From contig NC_089241.1 of assembly GCF_000512585.2 (NCBI RefSeq), positions 2,108,001-2,172,000 of the forward strand: a DNA stretch of 64,000 nt. Reading direction: 5' to 3'. The translations under genes were made by a program, and so were the position numbers. Shown here in pieces: positions 33,956-46,981 of the stretch. The stretch comes from Kwoniella bestiolae CBS 10118 (lineage: Eukaryota > Basidiomycota > Tremellomycetes > Tremellales > Cryptococcaceae). How positions within the stretch are numbered: position 1 is the first letter of the stretch; every line of letters begins with the position of its first letter. A model generated the notes under the pieces. That model did no database searches, had not been told where the DNA came from, and saw only the letters and a list, made by a program, of their open reading frames with translations.

Positions 33956-35169
33956 CTAATCCTCATCACTACTACTTCCAGCGAATTCATCTTCCACCAC
34001 TTTCCTCCTATTCCCCACCAAGCTACTGGTCAGCTGCTGTCATACGAGTCTGCGATTCGCTAAATTCTTAGCTCACCTCTTCTGATTGGGCTGTAGTTGA
34101 CTAGCACCAGGTAAAGGTCTCGCCTTCTGTGGGGATTGTTGGACTGGACAATGATGGTTTCCGTCAGCTTAACCTGCGCGACAAGTCTGGCACACCATAG
34201 CTGAGATGTGCGAACTCACCTTTCTTCTTGTTCACGTCTGAGGCTGTCGCTCGTACTACTGTAGCTTTCAGACTTGATAATCTAGAGTTGAGCGATGATA
34301 TCTCGGCCTATACGATTGATATCCATTGCGTCAGTGCGATACTGCTCAGGATCTGGGAGATTGAGGTAGGTGCTTCATCTTACGTCTTTTTGGGATAATT
34401 GTAATTTCAATTCCCTGATATCTGCTGATCGACTTCAAGTCAGCTTGCGTCTCGGAACAGAAATCAATTCAGCAGAGATGAAGCTAATGCTTACCATCCG
34501 GATTGCCATTCCGTTTTGCCACAAGTGCAGGACGAGACAAGAGCTAATTCCCATCCTACGTAAGCTTGTTGAGATACTTGGTCCGCGAGTCATCGGCCAG
34601 CTTACCTGATAGGTAGCGCCCAGTAGTTTCGGGATATGTTCCTCGATATCTCCTGCTGTGAGGGTATATAACAACGGATCGGGTGGTGTGAGGATATGTA
34701 ACTGTCAATAAATGTATAAGCTACAAGACCCTTTCGAGAAGCAGGCTTGCCGGATGAGATAGCTTACGTCTATAGTCTTCAATCTTGATATGTCCACCTG
34801 TCGTCTCGACCCACAATTTGCGTGTAATAATCCCTGTGTGATAGCTTCGAATATACTTTCCTCATCGTTTTTTACCTGTTAAGAAGAGGAAAAGGAAGAA
34901 AGGAACGGAGATGTGATGTTAGCTCTGTATCGTGCATCTTGAGGCGAGAGTGAGCTATGACATACCTCATTTAAAGGCTTCTCAGTCACCCATACCCTCG
35001 TTACATCTTTCGTAGTACTAAACAAAGATAGACACCATTGTCGCCCTGAGATAGTACAGACCAAGAGGAATTGAGCGGGAGGAGAGAGCAAGGTAGCATG
35101 TATAGTCTGTGAGATGTTGTGTAGCTTATGGCTTGTAGTGTTGTTGCTGCTGCTGCTGGTATTTGTCAT
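33956..35169 (-). CDS. XRCC4/PAXX-superfamily-like protein
   Basis: Eight exons on the minus strand: 35169-34966, 34875-34768, 34701-34606, 34543-34495, 34421-34384, 34307-34220, 34143-34077 and 34022-33956. They keep phase to 238 residues. The first 120 residues look like a small beta-sandwich head: FLLVCTISGRQWCLSLFS, a Trp strand VTRVWVTEKPLNEV, an acidic helix, then LHILTPPDPLLYTL. Next comes an amphipathic coiled coil, DIRELKLQLSQKDAEISSL, and a disordered Lys/Pro tail ending NRRKVVEDEF plus Ser/Asp. Head, coil, then a basic-acidic tail is the plan of XRCC4, XLF and PAXX, end-joining scaffolds. Sequence identity is too low to be sure. An ATG at 35311 upstream cannot be joined to it without a stop. 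Confidence 0.4.
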
Positions 35170-35901
35170 TGTTGATCTGGACGTAGAACGCTATCGTGCA
35201 AGCTTCCAAAGTAAGTAGAGAGGAAGAGGATGGAGGAAGGAAGGATGGATGGACTGCTGTTTTATGACGACGATGATGATCGCAGTTGGTTGACTCACCT
35301 CCACTCATCTTGAAACGTAAACAAACAAACGGACACAATGCCCATCCACAAGTGTACTCGTAATCGAAACATTACAGTTTTGTAATGTTCTTGTTCTGGT
35401 CTCTGTTCAGCCAACTTGGACCCTGAATCCGTCCATTAGAATTAGAATTACCATTACGATTACGATCACTACTACAATTACGATTAGTCGTACCATAATA
35501 ATGCACTATTTGTGATACAGTCGAAATGCATACATAATGTGTTGATTCGGTTAGTCACCCCATGGCCCAACGTACATTAATTCATTTGCATCCAGCACAG
35601 TCGAGTCTGATTTACCAAGATCGTAGCTAGTTATACAAGATCCAGGCATGAACCCGGTTGCACAGCCCAAAAAGCATGCAGGCTGATGTATCCAGTCACT
35701 CTGCAATCGGCCCGTAACGGACCGTTTACAACCTTTTACCTCCACTCTGACAGACCACACGCACAGAACGGTGAGGTATAAATAGCTCGCAATGATCATG
35801 GCAGAAGATCAGATCATCGATTATCAATTAACAGCGTGATCAGACATCTACCACATCCCCTTGTACCTGTAGCAATAAGACAAGCGTATCGTCGATCCAA
35901 C
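35170..35901. promoter_or_regulatory. divergent promoter region
   Basis: About 730 bases between the XRCC4/PAXX-like gene and the oxidoreductase gene. Short ATTACGATTACGAT-type repeats lie at 35445-35490. A TATAAATA-like element near 35777 is 125 bases before the oxidoreductase ATG. Confidence 0.45.
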
Positions 35902-37443
35902 ATGTCCTCTCCCATCATCAAACCCCGCTCAACCACCGGCCCGCTCCGCACCTCAATCCTAGGTACAGGCATGTCCCTATCAGTGTTCCACGAACCTACC
36001 ATCTCCCTCTTACCACAACAATTCATCTTACACTCAATATACGAGCGATCCGCCAAAGGACGACTCGACCCGTTGCTCAAAGCTGGCAAGCTGAGGGATG
36101 TGAAAGTAGTGAGGACGTTGGAAGAGGTATTGGAAGATTCAGAAGTGGAGTTGGTAGTGATTAGTACGCCTAATAATACGCATTTTGATTATGCGAAGAG
36201 AAGTTTGGAGAGTGGGAAACATGGTGGGTACTCTGTATCTATTAATGACAGATGAGGTCTGGTCCACATTCAGATGGGGTAGTAGCGCTAATGTCTTCTT
36301 CCGAAACGTGACGTAGTACTTATCGAGAAACCCATTTGCCCCACCCTCAAGGAAGCTGAAGAGTTGTATAGAATAGCAGAAGAGAGGGGTCTGGCCATAG
36401 GGGTATATCAAAATAGGAGATGGGATAGTGATTTTCTAACATTGAGGAAATTGTTGAATGATGGAAAAGTAAGTATTTCGTCCGAATATACGTATAACTC
36501 AAGACCTCCTCTCAAGAGTCTTATTCTCCTGGGATCTCAGACAAGTTTTGTCCATTACATACTGATATTCCATCCGAATCACCAGCTCGGCCCAATAACC
36601 GAGCTGACCTCATCATTCGATCGATACCGCCCCCTTCCCTCAACCTACACCCCGGGAGTGAACTGGAAAGAGACTCCGGGCGAATCGAACGAATCGATCT
36701 ATAATTTAGGTTCTCACTTGATAGACCAGGCTGTTGTTCTTTTTGGGAAGCCTCAGAAGGTGATGGGGAGAGTATGGGATTCGAGGGGTATAGGGTTGGA
36801 TGAGAATGTGAGCTCGGTTCACTTGCAAGGCCGTTGTAAAAGACATGATCAACCTGTACCAGATCTTTAGCTCATAACCTTGATATTCTCATATGATACA
36901 GTTCGAAGTCACCCTCTTCTACCCTTCACAAACAATCACCCTAAAAGCATCCATCCTCTCTCCGTTACCTCATCAACTCCGATACCTCGTCAAAGGAACC
37001 AAGGGAACATATGTCAAATACACCTTACCGCCCTCTCACCCCTCGTTGAAGAAGTTCAACAGGGGAGTAGATCATGAGGGGTTCGATAGTGAGCCTGAGG
37101 AAGGATGGGGGACCGTGTGGGCTGCCAAAGAGGAGAGGGACGGTACGGATTTCATGGAAGAAAAGTGAGTCGTTCCGTCCTACTCTCTCATTTTCGCGCA
37201 AATCGCATCTTTCCGTTTAACTGATGAGAGCGACTTTACATGCTAATGATATTACTTTACTGCGATAGGGTACCAGCACTAAGTGGGAATTACACGGCGC
37301 TGTACGAGAACCTCTTCGAGTCAATAAACATAGGAGATAGGGGCAAGTTGTCAGTGAAGAAGGAACAGGTGTTAAGCGTTCTGAGAATCATCGAGTTGGC
37401 CAGGAAGAGCTCAGAGCAAGGGAAGGTTCTGGTATTCGAGTGA
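35902..37443 (+). CDS. Gfo/Idh/MocA-family oxidoreductase
   Basis: Five exons, 35902-36223, 36317-36468, 36586-36807, 36902-37164 and 37269-37443, 377 residues. The N-terminal Rossmann domain begins LRTSILGTGMSLSVFH, continues with VELVVISTPNNTHFDYA, and reaches the family motif EKP in VLIEKPICPTLKEAEEL. A C-terminal alpha/beta domain follows with NLGSHLIDQAVVLFGKPQKV, where the G-S-H-L-I-D segment is the usual substrate/catalytic region of this family. These enzymes oxidise or reduce sugars and related compounds with NAD(P). Substrate not predictable; fungal members include D-xylose dehydrogenase-like and galactose 1-dehydrogenase-like proteins. Confidence 0.88.
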
Positions 37444-37625
37444 TCAGCCGTTCATCCACCTGTTTATATACTGTGTCATGCATCGATCGAGGCGACTTCG
37501 TTTGGAGAAGTACAGGATATCTGATCCAGACGCTCTCAGATCAGATTGTACAGCATACTATACATTTGGTTTATCATGTAGTTTATTCCGTATTTGTTCA
37601 TCTTCTTCCTTGCATCAAACTACCA

Positions 37626-39245
37626 TTAAGGGACCGCAGCATCATTGACCTGAGCTTTCAACTCCGGTGTATTAGGTACCGAGCTGATCTTGTCGACTGA
37701 TCCGTCGTCTGATCGAATTAACACTGTTCCGTCCTGTAGGGATATGATGGATTAGCAAAAGCAAGTCAAATACAATGAGTAAGACAGAGGAAAAGTCGGT
37801 AGTACGACCAGACCCACCTCATTACCGAAGTAAGCTGCCTTGGCCATATTGCAGAATAATCCCACTTCCACCACTCCCGTCAACATCTTGATTTTGTGTA
37901 GCAGCTATAAGGGATTAGGTATCTCATCAGCCTTTGGTCTTTTGACAATTTGAAAAGGCAGAAAATGAGTGGGGTGGATTACCCGTCGCTAATCCACCGC
38001 ATCTTTTGACCGATTGGGTGAGAGAGGGGTAAAGGCAATCATAAGCAACAACAAAACTCACATCAACAGGATCTTTCATCATCTCCTCAGGGAACGGCGC
38101 ATCAATAATAAAGTTCCCATTATCCGAAACGACCGGACCAGCCTTCATCTTCCCCATCCTGAGGGTTAAACCAGGTTTACCATTTGGTAATTTCTGCGGG
38201 GAACCCATGTGCGAGAGGTTGGTAAGTACCTTGGCGTAGGCGAAGGGGGCGACTTCAATGGGGATACCTTGTGTCCACTTTGAGGGGATATCACAAGTGT
38301 GTCAGTATCGAATCTGGTCTGATTTGACCAAGATGAATGAATAGACTCACCGTCGTACCTAGGATATGGGAGTTCTTTCGATAGTCCGCAACGATCACCC
38401 ATGTATCGGCTGCTTCTGCTAATACCTTTTCTCGGAGTTGACATGCGCCACCGCCCTTGATGGAGTTTAGGTCGTTGTCGACTCTGCGGATAGAGTCCAG
38501 GTGTCAGCTTGGATGTCCATCAGAATGAGGATCTTGAAGTTTCGAATGACAGATCTAGATTGAACAGAAGGACCTTGCCAAAAAGATGCACCTCATTCTA
38601 GATACGGCAAGACGAACCACTCCACTCACTCATCAGCTCCATCAATAGTAACGTCAATCCTAGCGTATTGATCTACGTCCCCCAACGTAAGTCCAGCTTT
38701 GATGATCAGTTCCTTGGACTGGAAACCGGTGGGTAAGAAGACCCTATCCTTGTTGGCCTCGAATCCTTGAGCGAGTATTCGGTCCACCACGTAGGGCACC
38801 GTTGATCCTGATCCTATACCAATGACCTATACCATCCAGATAAGATTGTGCGTAAAGGAGGTTCTGAGCGGCTGATGACATACCTTGTGCTGTAAGCCGA
38901 TGTGTCTATCCACTGCTGCGAACGCTGCTAATCTCTTTGCGGATTCTACGGCGGGTAGCACGGGAAGGGGGACGGAGGTAGGAAGCTGTTTGCCTGGAGT
39001 CAAGGGTTGAGTGGGGGGTATGAACTGTTTTAGAGGATATAAGTACGGGTCATATATTCTAACAAGCATCACAAGCTACGTTGGCTGCTTTTTTTCCACA
39101 GAAGCCAAGAGCGGATAGACGGAGTGAAGATCCAGTGCATAGTGCATAAGAATGGGACACTCACAAGCGGACTACTAGCTTTGATATCGCTTGCTCCTCC
39201 ACCCGATAACTTGGCTTTCAATAATTCCGCTGCTGGGGTAGGCAT
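37626..39245 (-). CDS. RKI1: ribose-5-phosphate isomerase
   Basis: Seven exons on the minus strand: 39245-39165, 39024-38884, 38826-38630, 38483-38351, 38277-38062, 37904-37818 and 37733-37626, 320 residues in phase. The RpiA signatures are in order: VIGIGSGSTVPYVVDRI (from residue 75), IDGADE (about 135-140), and KGGGACQLREKVLAEA (from 149), which carry the phosphate loop, catalytic Asp and Lys. The enzyme interconverts ribose 5-phosphate and ribulose 5-phosphate in the non-oxidative pentose phosphate pathway. The N-terminus has about 50 extra residues, Gly/Ser and Pro-rich, before VESAKRLAAFAAVD. The exact start of exon 2 was chosen because it keeps phase. Confidence 0.93.
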
Positions 39246-41023
39246 CTTTTTACGATGTGATAATATTAATGTTGATCTGGCGAGTGAGAGTATGTTGGAT
39301 TGATGTTGCTCCTCTGGGAATCTGAGCGAGTAAAGAAGCTTTTGTGTGTGTGTTTAAGACGGTATGATATGTATGAGCCTATCTGTCGTATGTGTTTATG
39401 ATATATGCTTTACTCCAATGGATAGATGTTCAACATTCCTCCTTGTGAATTCGATGACATCTCCGGGTTCAATCACGGGTAACATGGTATAAATCCGGCT
39501 CACACCGGGCCATTAAGTTAAAACTTGAAAATGACGGAAATCATGACCACGTTGTGCCACATTTGAACATTTGAACGAGCCCACATTCCCCCGTCTCATC
39601 TTGCATTCCATCTTCCATCGGATCCCATCTATCCCACGTGAGAAGGTGGGATCTAGACTGGGAGTGGATACAACATCGGTTAATCTTAGATCAGGTTCCA
39701 GGCCTTGTAATTGCAAACATCGACGCGACTTTTTTTTATTTATTTTGATGGTCTGTGTCATATTCATCCCATCCCATCCCATTCCCATCCCATCGCATCA
39801 TTGTCGTCATGGAAACATGATACAGTATACTGTACACACTCCCACTCCACATACAGACACAATCAAAGGAACGCATTGTTTGTGCTAATTACAATCTCAT
39901 TCCCAAGGAGGGACCTTCCTTTGAAGCGATCAAAGGGATACTATATTCACATGTCATAAAGCATCACCAACCATCAATCCATCCTCTGTTGGGTATATGC
40001 AGCCCAGCAGATATAGCACATCATATCATATCATCTTTGATAGATCCAATATAGTACTATACTCTGATCATCACAATCGCACGTGTCCAGGTTTGATGCA
40101 TCATACAAAACCCCTCCAAGCCTCACATCCCATCCAAAGTGATATTTCCCCAACCCCATTTCTGTATCGGACCTTTGTGATTTTCCTATTATCCTGATAT
40201 CCTTCGGGGAATCACAATCTCTTTTACTTTTACGATGTTTCTCGGACCCTATGACATAGACCAAATGCACTTGAATGCCGCTTGAGAAAGTGGCTGTGAT
40301 CCTCTTTTTCAAAGGTCTTTGCTTGCCTTTGACAGCTTCGCATACTCCACAACAACACCTTACCCTGTCCATACCGAGCTGGATGGTTGAGAACAGAACA
40401 CCACGGAGAGTCCAGAGCTTTAGGTCAGGTGGAAGAATAATATTGATTGGTTCGTTCAGGTCATTGAACAGAAATCCGGTAATAGCGCTGATCGATACGA
40501 CTAGCTCTAACTGATGGATGATCGGACTGGTTCAATACATGGAATAGGTATATATCTGGCAAACATTCAAACAACAAATCTTTCAACCACCATCGTCGAC
40601 ATACAGTACACTAGACTACGCATCAACACCACACACTGCACCATCTTCACTTAGAATGTATTGAAACGCTTCGACCACGTCTCTGACGTCGCGACACCCA
40701 CATCTTTCGTTGTCAAGGTAGATAGATCAAGGATATTTCGATTTCGACCGGAGGAGCAAGGATAGAACAGAACTCACTCGACTGGCATTATCAGCATCAG
40801 CACATCACCAGGCTACATACAGCAAGACAACCTCATTCACCTACCGGTCTCAGCCTCTCGCACAATATATTCAGAGTCCAGACTTTGATCTGAAGGAATT
40901 AGATCTCCCATGATATGGTAACGAACTTCTAGCAAATCACTATTTAACTACCTCAAGACACATATATATCACTCGCAAATTAGACATTAGACATCGCATC
41001 ATCACACGACTCAACTCAACAAG
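39246..41023. promoter_or_regulatory. long divergent intergenic region
   Basis: About 1.8 kb between RKI1 and the Ser-rich gene. Contains a CATCCC-type tandem repeat at 39768-39798 and CATATATATC at 40961-40970, about 55 bases before the Ser-rich ATG and so a candidate TATA element. Open frames in it show no domain. Confidence 0.4.
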
Positions 41024-42660
41024 ATGTCAACCCTGTCCTGCTCCCCCTCTTCCTCCTCATCTTATCGGCCCACTTCCCCCCTCTCCAGACCCACTTCCCC
41101 ACTATCCGGTTCATACTCCAGATCCACCTCGCCCCACACACATCAGCACACCAACAAATCAAGGTCCATCTCATCAATTCCTACATATCATTCCATCCAT
41201 CGTCTCACCCAGACCCAAACTCTTCCCGACTCCCAAGCTGGCCCATCGAATTTGGATTTGAACTCGGGCGGCACACTCTCCAGAAGTTCATCACTCAAAC
41301 ATCATCCCAGACCGGTATCACCCAGAAAACAAATGACATCTTCCTCCTCCACGCTATCTCGGTCCTCTTCCGTCCGATCATGCAGATCGAGAAAGATGAC
41401 TTCAGCTTCAACATCAGCCTCAGGTGCCCAATCGCCCTCTAGACTACCCTCTATAGATTGTGTGTCGTATTTCCCGCCCTTTGAGGATATGGGGAGTAAC
41501 GAGGGTTGTCCGTCCTCATCGTCTTCTTCGGTGGAAAGGGATAATTCCGCAAGACCTGCTGGAGATGAGCCGATCAGAGCTTCATTGAATAGACGAACAA
41601 GCCATCACAAGAAGGGGAAGAGCCTCAGTTCCATCGCTGGAATCATGTCTGCCTCCTTGTCATGGAGTCTATCTGGTCTGGCATGTACCAGTCCGACCGC
41701 GTCCACCGGTATCAATGGGACTGGAAATGGGAATGATGACAAGGCGGTGGAAGCTCTGACTAAGAGATTTTCAAGCTCATCTTCCACCTCGAAACGAAGG
41801 GTGTTGGAACCTTTTACGCTGACTCCGATGGATACCGCACAGGATGCGGGCGACAGGGGTAGTAAGATGCATAAGAGGAGGATGAGGAGTGAAGTCGAAG
41901 TGGATATTTCGTTGATCAGGAGTAATAGCTTGCAGGAAGGTATGCACAGGAGGGAAGGTGTTAGGCGCAGTAGGGATGAGGATGTGGATGTAGTGGATAA
42001 ATTATTAGCTGAAGTGAGTAGGACTACACTATCTACCCTATCACCGTCGAGTCACCCCACTTGACATATCGTCACATCAACCCGAACTTGCATCCCGACC
42101 CTTCACAGTATTGTTCCCATTCACTACACAGGTGCTGACCTCACTCGCCATTGCAGACACCCTCCCGCCCCCAATCGACCACCCGCCGTACTCGACCCAA
42201 CCTCCGCCTGCCGATTCCCACCTTACCAAACTGGCGATTCCCCCTGGGCCCTTCTCCACCGGTTACATGCCTATCCCCCGACATCCCCCTCGAAGCATTC
42301 TCAACAGCCATTGAAAATCCCTGTCTATTAAGTCCCTCACGTCTCACTTTCCTCCCTACGACCGACGGAGATGAGGTAGAGGCTATAGATTGTGGATTGT
42401 CGCCATCACCTACTAGTCCATGTTCCTTCGGTAATGGACCGTCTACCCCTCCGAAGGATCCAGTCAATACGGACGATAAAGTCTCGATAGACCACAGTGA
42501 TAATTCAAAATTATCTCCCTGGTCCGCACAAGGCAAGGACCTGGATCTGAGGAGGATGGAAAGTAGGACGAGCGAGTTGAGCATCGAAACTATTAAACAG
42601 CCTCAGTGGTTGGACGTTACTCCCAAGCCTAGTAAGATCGTTAAGAGGGGTATCAACTAG
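41024..42660 (+). CDS. Ser-rich disordered protein of unknown function
   Basis: Two exons. Exon 1 is 41024-42013 in phase 0. With the acceptor at 42155-42156 exon 2 is 42157-42660 and the protein has 497 residues. With the acceptor 25 bases upstream (exon from 42132) it stops at 42314 with 390. I prefer the longer form because it reads through coding-like, Ser/Asp-rich sequence. No domain is recognised. The N-terminus is rich in Ser, Thr and Pro with RPTSPL repeats. Many SRSSS and RRTSHHKKG-type stretches look like targets for basophilic kinases. A conserved-looking acidic end contains MESRTSELSIETI. A signalling or polarity regulator is a guess only. Confidence 0.6.
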
Positions 42661-42870
42661 TTTTGTGTGATAGTAATGGACAATATGTGTATACTTTACC
42701 ATGTATTGATCATAGTTAGTGTTAGTATTAGTATATACAACACCTCAATTGCATATATGTATTCATAGATGTGTGTATACACATACTGCATGTAACATGA
42801 CATTCGCTCCATGAATGTACATAGTATGATACAGCGCATAAGCATTCCATCATATCAAAATTGACATCCA

Positions 42871-44801
42871 TTATTGAGCTTGACCAGAAGTCATATCCCT
42901 TACACCTCTTTCGCTAGAATACACAACAATCACCAGTCAGCTTACATCCCAAATATCGTCGTCAGTCGAGGGAATGGTACTCACCTGAAACTCAACATCC
43001 CACCCTCCTGCAAAAGCTCCACGACCTCCTCAGCCTCAGCAACCTTCATCTTCCCCAACAACTTATTAACCTCATCCAGCTTCTCAGTCTTCAACGCATT
43101 CCTGAAATTCTCGTTGAACCCCTGGTATATATCCCATTTCCTCTGTAAAAACGCCTTGACCTGCTCAATATCCATCTCTTCCGTTCCTTCGCCTTCCAAT
43201 CTCAGATCTTCGGGTGGGGGACCGTCGGGGAGGTTGAACCCGATCTCCATTGATGGATCTTCTGCTACTAGTTGGATCTGTTCTCGCTCGCCTGCTGCTG
43301 CTTCTTCGGCTATCATCTCGGCGGTTCGTTGGACGATGCGGTGGTGCGTTTGGTTGAAGTCTTGAAGGAACATTTCGATGGATTTGGGATTGCGGGTGAT
43401 CATCCTGGATGTATCGAGGATGAAGCGTCAGTTTCGCACATTTATATTAGATGTATTGCGAATGGCAATCTAACAAGGATAAGAGAATTCAGATTGAGAA
43501 TTGAGATCAGATAGTATTCGGGTAGGTAGAGAGATACGTAAAGTCACATCACACTCACTTCTGGAAGAACAATCCTACGCCATCCCTCCCCAATTGTCTA
43601 CAATAGTTAATCAACAGACTCTGATGTACGCATCGCTTACACAACTCCTTATCTCCTCTTCGTTCGGCGTCGAACGCCTCGGCCAAAAGGGAATCATGAG
43701 TAGCCTCAGTCAATACCGAAGAATCTTTCTGAATGAACGCAAATGATTTTTCGAAAGCTCCTAATGGGATGTTGGCGAATGCTCGAGCTGAGGGTGTGAG
43801 GGGTCCGAAATCTTCTTCTTCGTCATCTTCTTCAGCGAGTTTAGTTGAGGATGACTATCGTCAAAGTCATGCTTTGTCAGCTCTGGATTTTCAGTCAAAT
43901 CGAAGAAAAGTGTGGAAGAGCTCACCTCCGCAGATTTGGGATTTAACACCTCGATAGTCTCTGTCGTTTCCTTCTTTTTGGGTATCTTGGGTTTATCATC
44001 CAAAGGAGAAGGTTTAGCCTTATTGACCGTACTGTGACTCCAACCATCATGTATCCCCTCACTCGTGATTTTCTTTGCCTGTTCCTTCTCCTCCTTCTCC
44101 AATTCAACTTTGACCACTCCATCCCTCTTGTCCAGTTCCTTGATATGCCAGCCGAGTCGTTCCTCCAAAGCAATCTCCAGTCCCCTCTTCTTCTGTTCAG
44201 GTACATCTCTCTCTTCTGCCCATGAAGGTACCTTGTGCTCCGAAGTCCCATTGATAATCTTTCCCTCTTTATCCAATACCACCCCGTCCTTCGTAAGCTG
44301 AGCGCCATCAACTATAAATGCCGATTCCCTATACACGTCCGAGAGGAGCTGAGCGATCATCTGATCGTAGGTCGGTTGGTTGGGTGATCCAGTATTGGGT
44401 TTCTCATCTGATGGCTGTTCCTTCACCCTCCTCTGTACTGACCTATAATGATCTAGGCCTTTCTCCGAGAGACCCTTGATGATGGATTGGATTCTTGGTC
44501 GTAGGACGGAGTTGAGTTCAAGCTCAGATTTGTATTTCGCTATTTGCAGTTTACGGGCTTCTCGCTTCTCGTGGATGTCTCGTTGTTTCCATCTGTTCAC
44601 TATTATTTAGCTCAAACTCGGGATCTCTTTCCAAGCGATGATACACTCACCTGATCATACTTTTCTTGTCGACATTTGGGTGTTCCTCGATATCCGAGTC
44701 ATCCGAGAGCTATTTCATCATGTCAGCGTTCAAGTACTTGCAGGTTGGATGAGACCCCCGCTCACCTCGAGATTGTCCCATTTCGAGTAGTTGAGCGGCA
44801 T
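42871..44801 (-). CDS. CDC37: Hsp90 co-chaperone Cdc37
   Basis: Six exons on the minus strand: 44801-44766, 44709-44651, 44592-43926, 43854-43559, 43404-42985 and 42913-42871, 506 residues. The N-terminus MPLNYSKWDNLELSDDSD is the Cdc37 signature. S14 sits in the CK2-type SDDSD site whose phosphorylation is needed for kinase-client work. IRWKQRDIHEKRE and a long coiled coil follow. Then comes a linker, and the Hsp90-binding middle domain with LGAFEKSFAFIQKD, ELCKRCVHQSLLINYCRQLG and a Met/Phe-rich helix. Cdc37 loads protein kinases onto Hsp90. The gene is divergent to a 2.2 kb gap. Confidence 0.95.
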
Positions 44802-46981
44802 CTTTGTTTATTTGTAGCTGTTTGTCTGGTATTCCTGGAATCAAGTTGAGTATTCTCTATGAGAATTGTGGATTTAACGATTCAATGTGCATGTCGAAAC
44901 GACTGGAACTCGCATTCGCACAGACCGTGTCGAACCTCCACCTCAATCTCGTGTTCACCTTGAAACTGCCACGTGTCATCTCTGTGGCACAGCTAGGATT
45001 AAGTGCGCGTCAGTTGAACGCTACGATCCTTGTGATATTGCATGTGGTCCATGACGATCCCACGACAGGATTTATAACACGCAAGGACCACATACTGGCT
45101 GGTACTTGTCAAGGAGCAACTGAGACTATTAATGAAAGGGGGAAAAGGAAACAGTGCGGCCGAGGTGCAATACTCGTGTGGAGTCCAACGGAACACGCGA
45201 GGCCCAGCTTACTTCGTTACGCCTGTTTCGGTGTTACCCGAAGCCCGGGAAGGAAGTGACAGGCTTGATTTACCCATCACAAGCGATCCGCCGAGTCCTT
45301 GAGAAGTCGAAATCCGCGATATCCGGCATACGTTGAAGGTTTCACGGTACATCTTGAGCATTACGCCTAGCACAACCCATCGAGATCGAAGTTGATAGCG
45401 AATCGATCGGACTGCCTCTTACTCGACTTCGCCTGCAATGTACATGCATAGGTGAAGTGAATGATCAATCAGATGAGATCAGGCCACCCCACGAGCAATG
45501 TCGATGTGCCTCTGATGAGTGAGAAGAATGTATTTAATCAGAGTAACCGAGAGACATGCGCAATTGAACTCAAAAAGATGTGTAAGACTGTTCCTCGAAG
45601 GACATCATGTTAATGTCGGCATGTGGAAACCGACTTTGAAGAGATCGCAAGTGAGAAGCTCAGCCTCACTGACACATGTTCGACCTTCACGTGTTTGAAC
45701 AGGGTTATTAACCTGATCTACAGAGTGTCCAGGGCAAGCCAAGCCGACTCCGCGTTCCTGTCCACATATGGCACCCGGTGTCAAAGTAGCTGTTAATCGT
45801 TGCCGAGGCTGGAGCCCAAGCTTGAGCTGAGCTCTCGTATACGCACAAAGCATAACTCTAAGAGAGTATACTTTCGATCAAGCAATCAAACAGCCAGAAT
45901 TCACGGCATACACGGCATGAAGAGTGGCCAAGAACCTTAGAATCAGTCCCCATCGACTCGGCCAACTTTTATACTCAAGCGTACGTACGTACACCTTGCG
46001 TGGTCCTGGGACGAGGACCTCTAGGAATCAAGCATGTTGGACCTCTTGATAACGCAATTTCATTCAAGATATATGCTTGCTTGCTTGTTATCGGTTCACA
46101 AGCTTGATGTGAGACATCATGGTTAATATTTGCTTACGGTATGGCGTGGGCGTGCGAAATTCAGGCACCATCATCACATGTCTTCCACCTGGACTGTTCT
46201 TATTCATGCCTGTGGCGTTGATAGGAGATTTTGGCATGAACATCCCAGGAAAATCCTCGAACGGACGCAAAGGATCATACTATACTAAGTCGAAGGATGG
46301 CTCGTCATTCTCAACAGCTCGCCGAGGCTGAGTTCAGTAGTATATGGAGGAAAATACAGGATGAACCATATTTCACCGCCAAGGACTCGGTGGTCACCCA
46401 GTGAAGAATAGTCGAGGTGGAAGCATGAGAATACTGAAAAATATTATGTCATGTTGAGCATGCCATCTTCCTGCTTCGTTCGAGAAGCTGTCTCACCTGC
46501 TGAGTCATATCGAGAGCTAATGAGCCGGTCCGTGGCAAATAATAGTCTCATTTACCATTGAGGAATCTATTCATGATCGGTGTTAACGTTGATGTCTGAG
46601 AGGAATTGTATTTGTCTTCAAGTCAATCAGGGCCAAATGACTGTGGCGAGACCTCCCAGCTAGTGTGAATGTGATTTGTTCGAGAACATTGCATTCTGGA
46701 GAGGATAGATTCGACGAGATTTCTTGGACATTCCGCTCTTTTCTATAAAACATCGAACAATCATGAGAGAGTTAGCTTAAGGATGATCAGTCCATCCCAC
46801 GATACCTCGATGGCCTCCACGATAGTAGACTTTTATTACCAATAGCGGACATGACCTCTTTTGGGATTGTGTCTGGACGATCGGACGACCAGCCTGCTGA
46901 GATGTATATAAAGGAGGAGGATTTCTTTCCCACAGACCACAATGAAGTCAGAATATTACTCCAGTCATACTTGTTTCGATA
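44802..46981. promoter_or_regulatory. 2.2 kb divergent intergenic region
   Basis: Lies between CDC37 (minus strand) and the first secreted cysteine-rich gene. Several short open frames are present but none resembles a family or forms an exon chain. A CGTACGTACGTAC repeat is at 45980-45992. The TATA element at 46905 belongs to the right-hand gene. The length fits a complex promoter or an unrecognised non-coding transcript. Confidence 0.4.
46905..46912 (+). promoter_or_regulatory. TATA box of the first secreted cysteine-rich gene
   Basis: TATATAAA lies 77 bases before the ATG at 46982 and is followed by a purine stretch. The spacing suits a strong, regulated TATA promoter with a leader of about 45 bases. 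Confidence 0.55.

Noticed and set aside
35305..35311. Upstream start ATG AGT GGA G as first exon of the XRCC4/PAXX-like gene
   Set aside because: Splicing it to the next plausible acceptor runs into a stop; the ATG at 35169 alone gives a full in-phase chain.
44804..45259. 151-codon open frame upstream of CDC37
   Set aside because: It starts in the CDC37 start region on the other strand and has no recognisable sequence.
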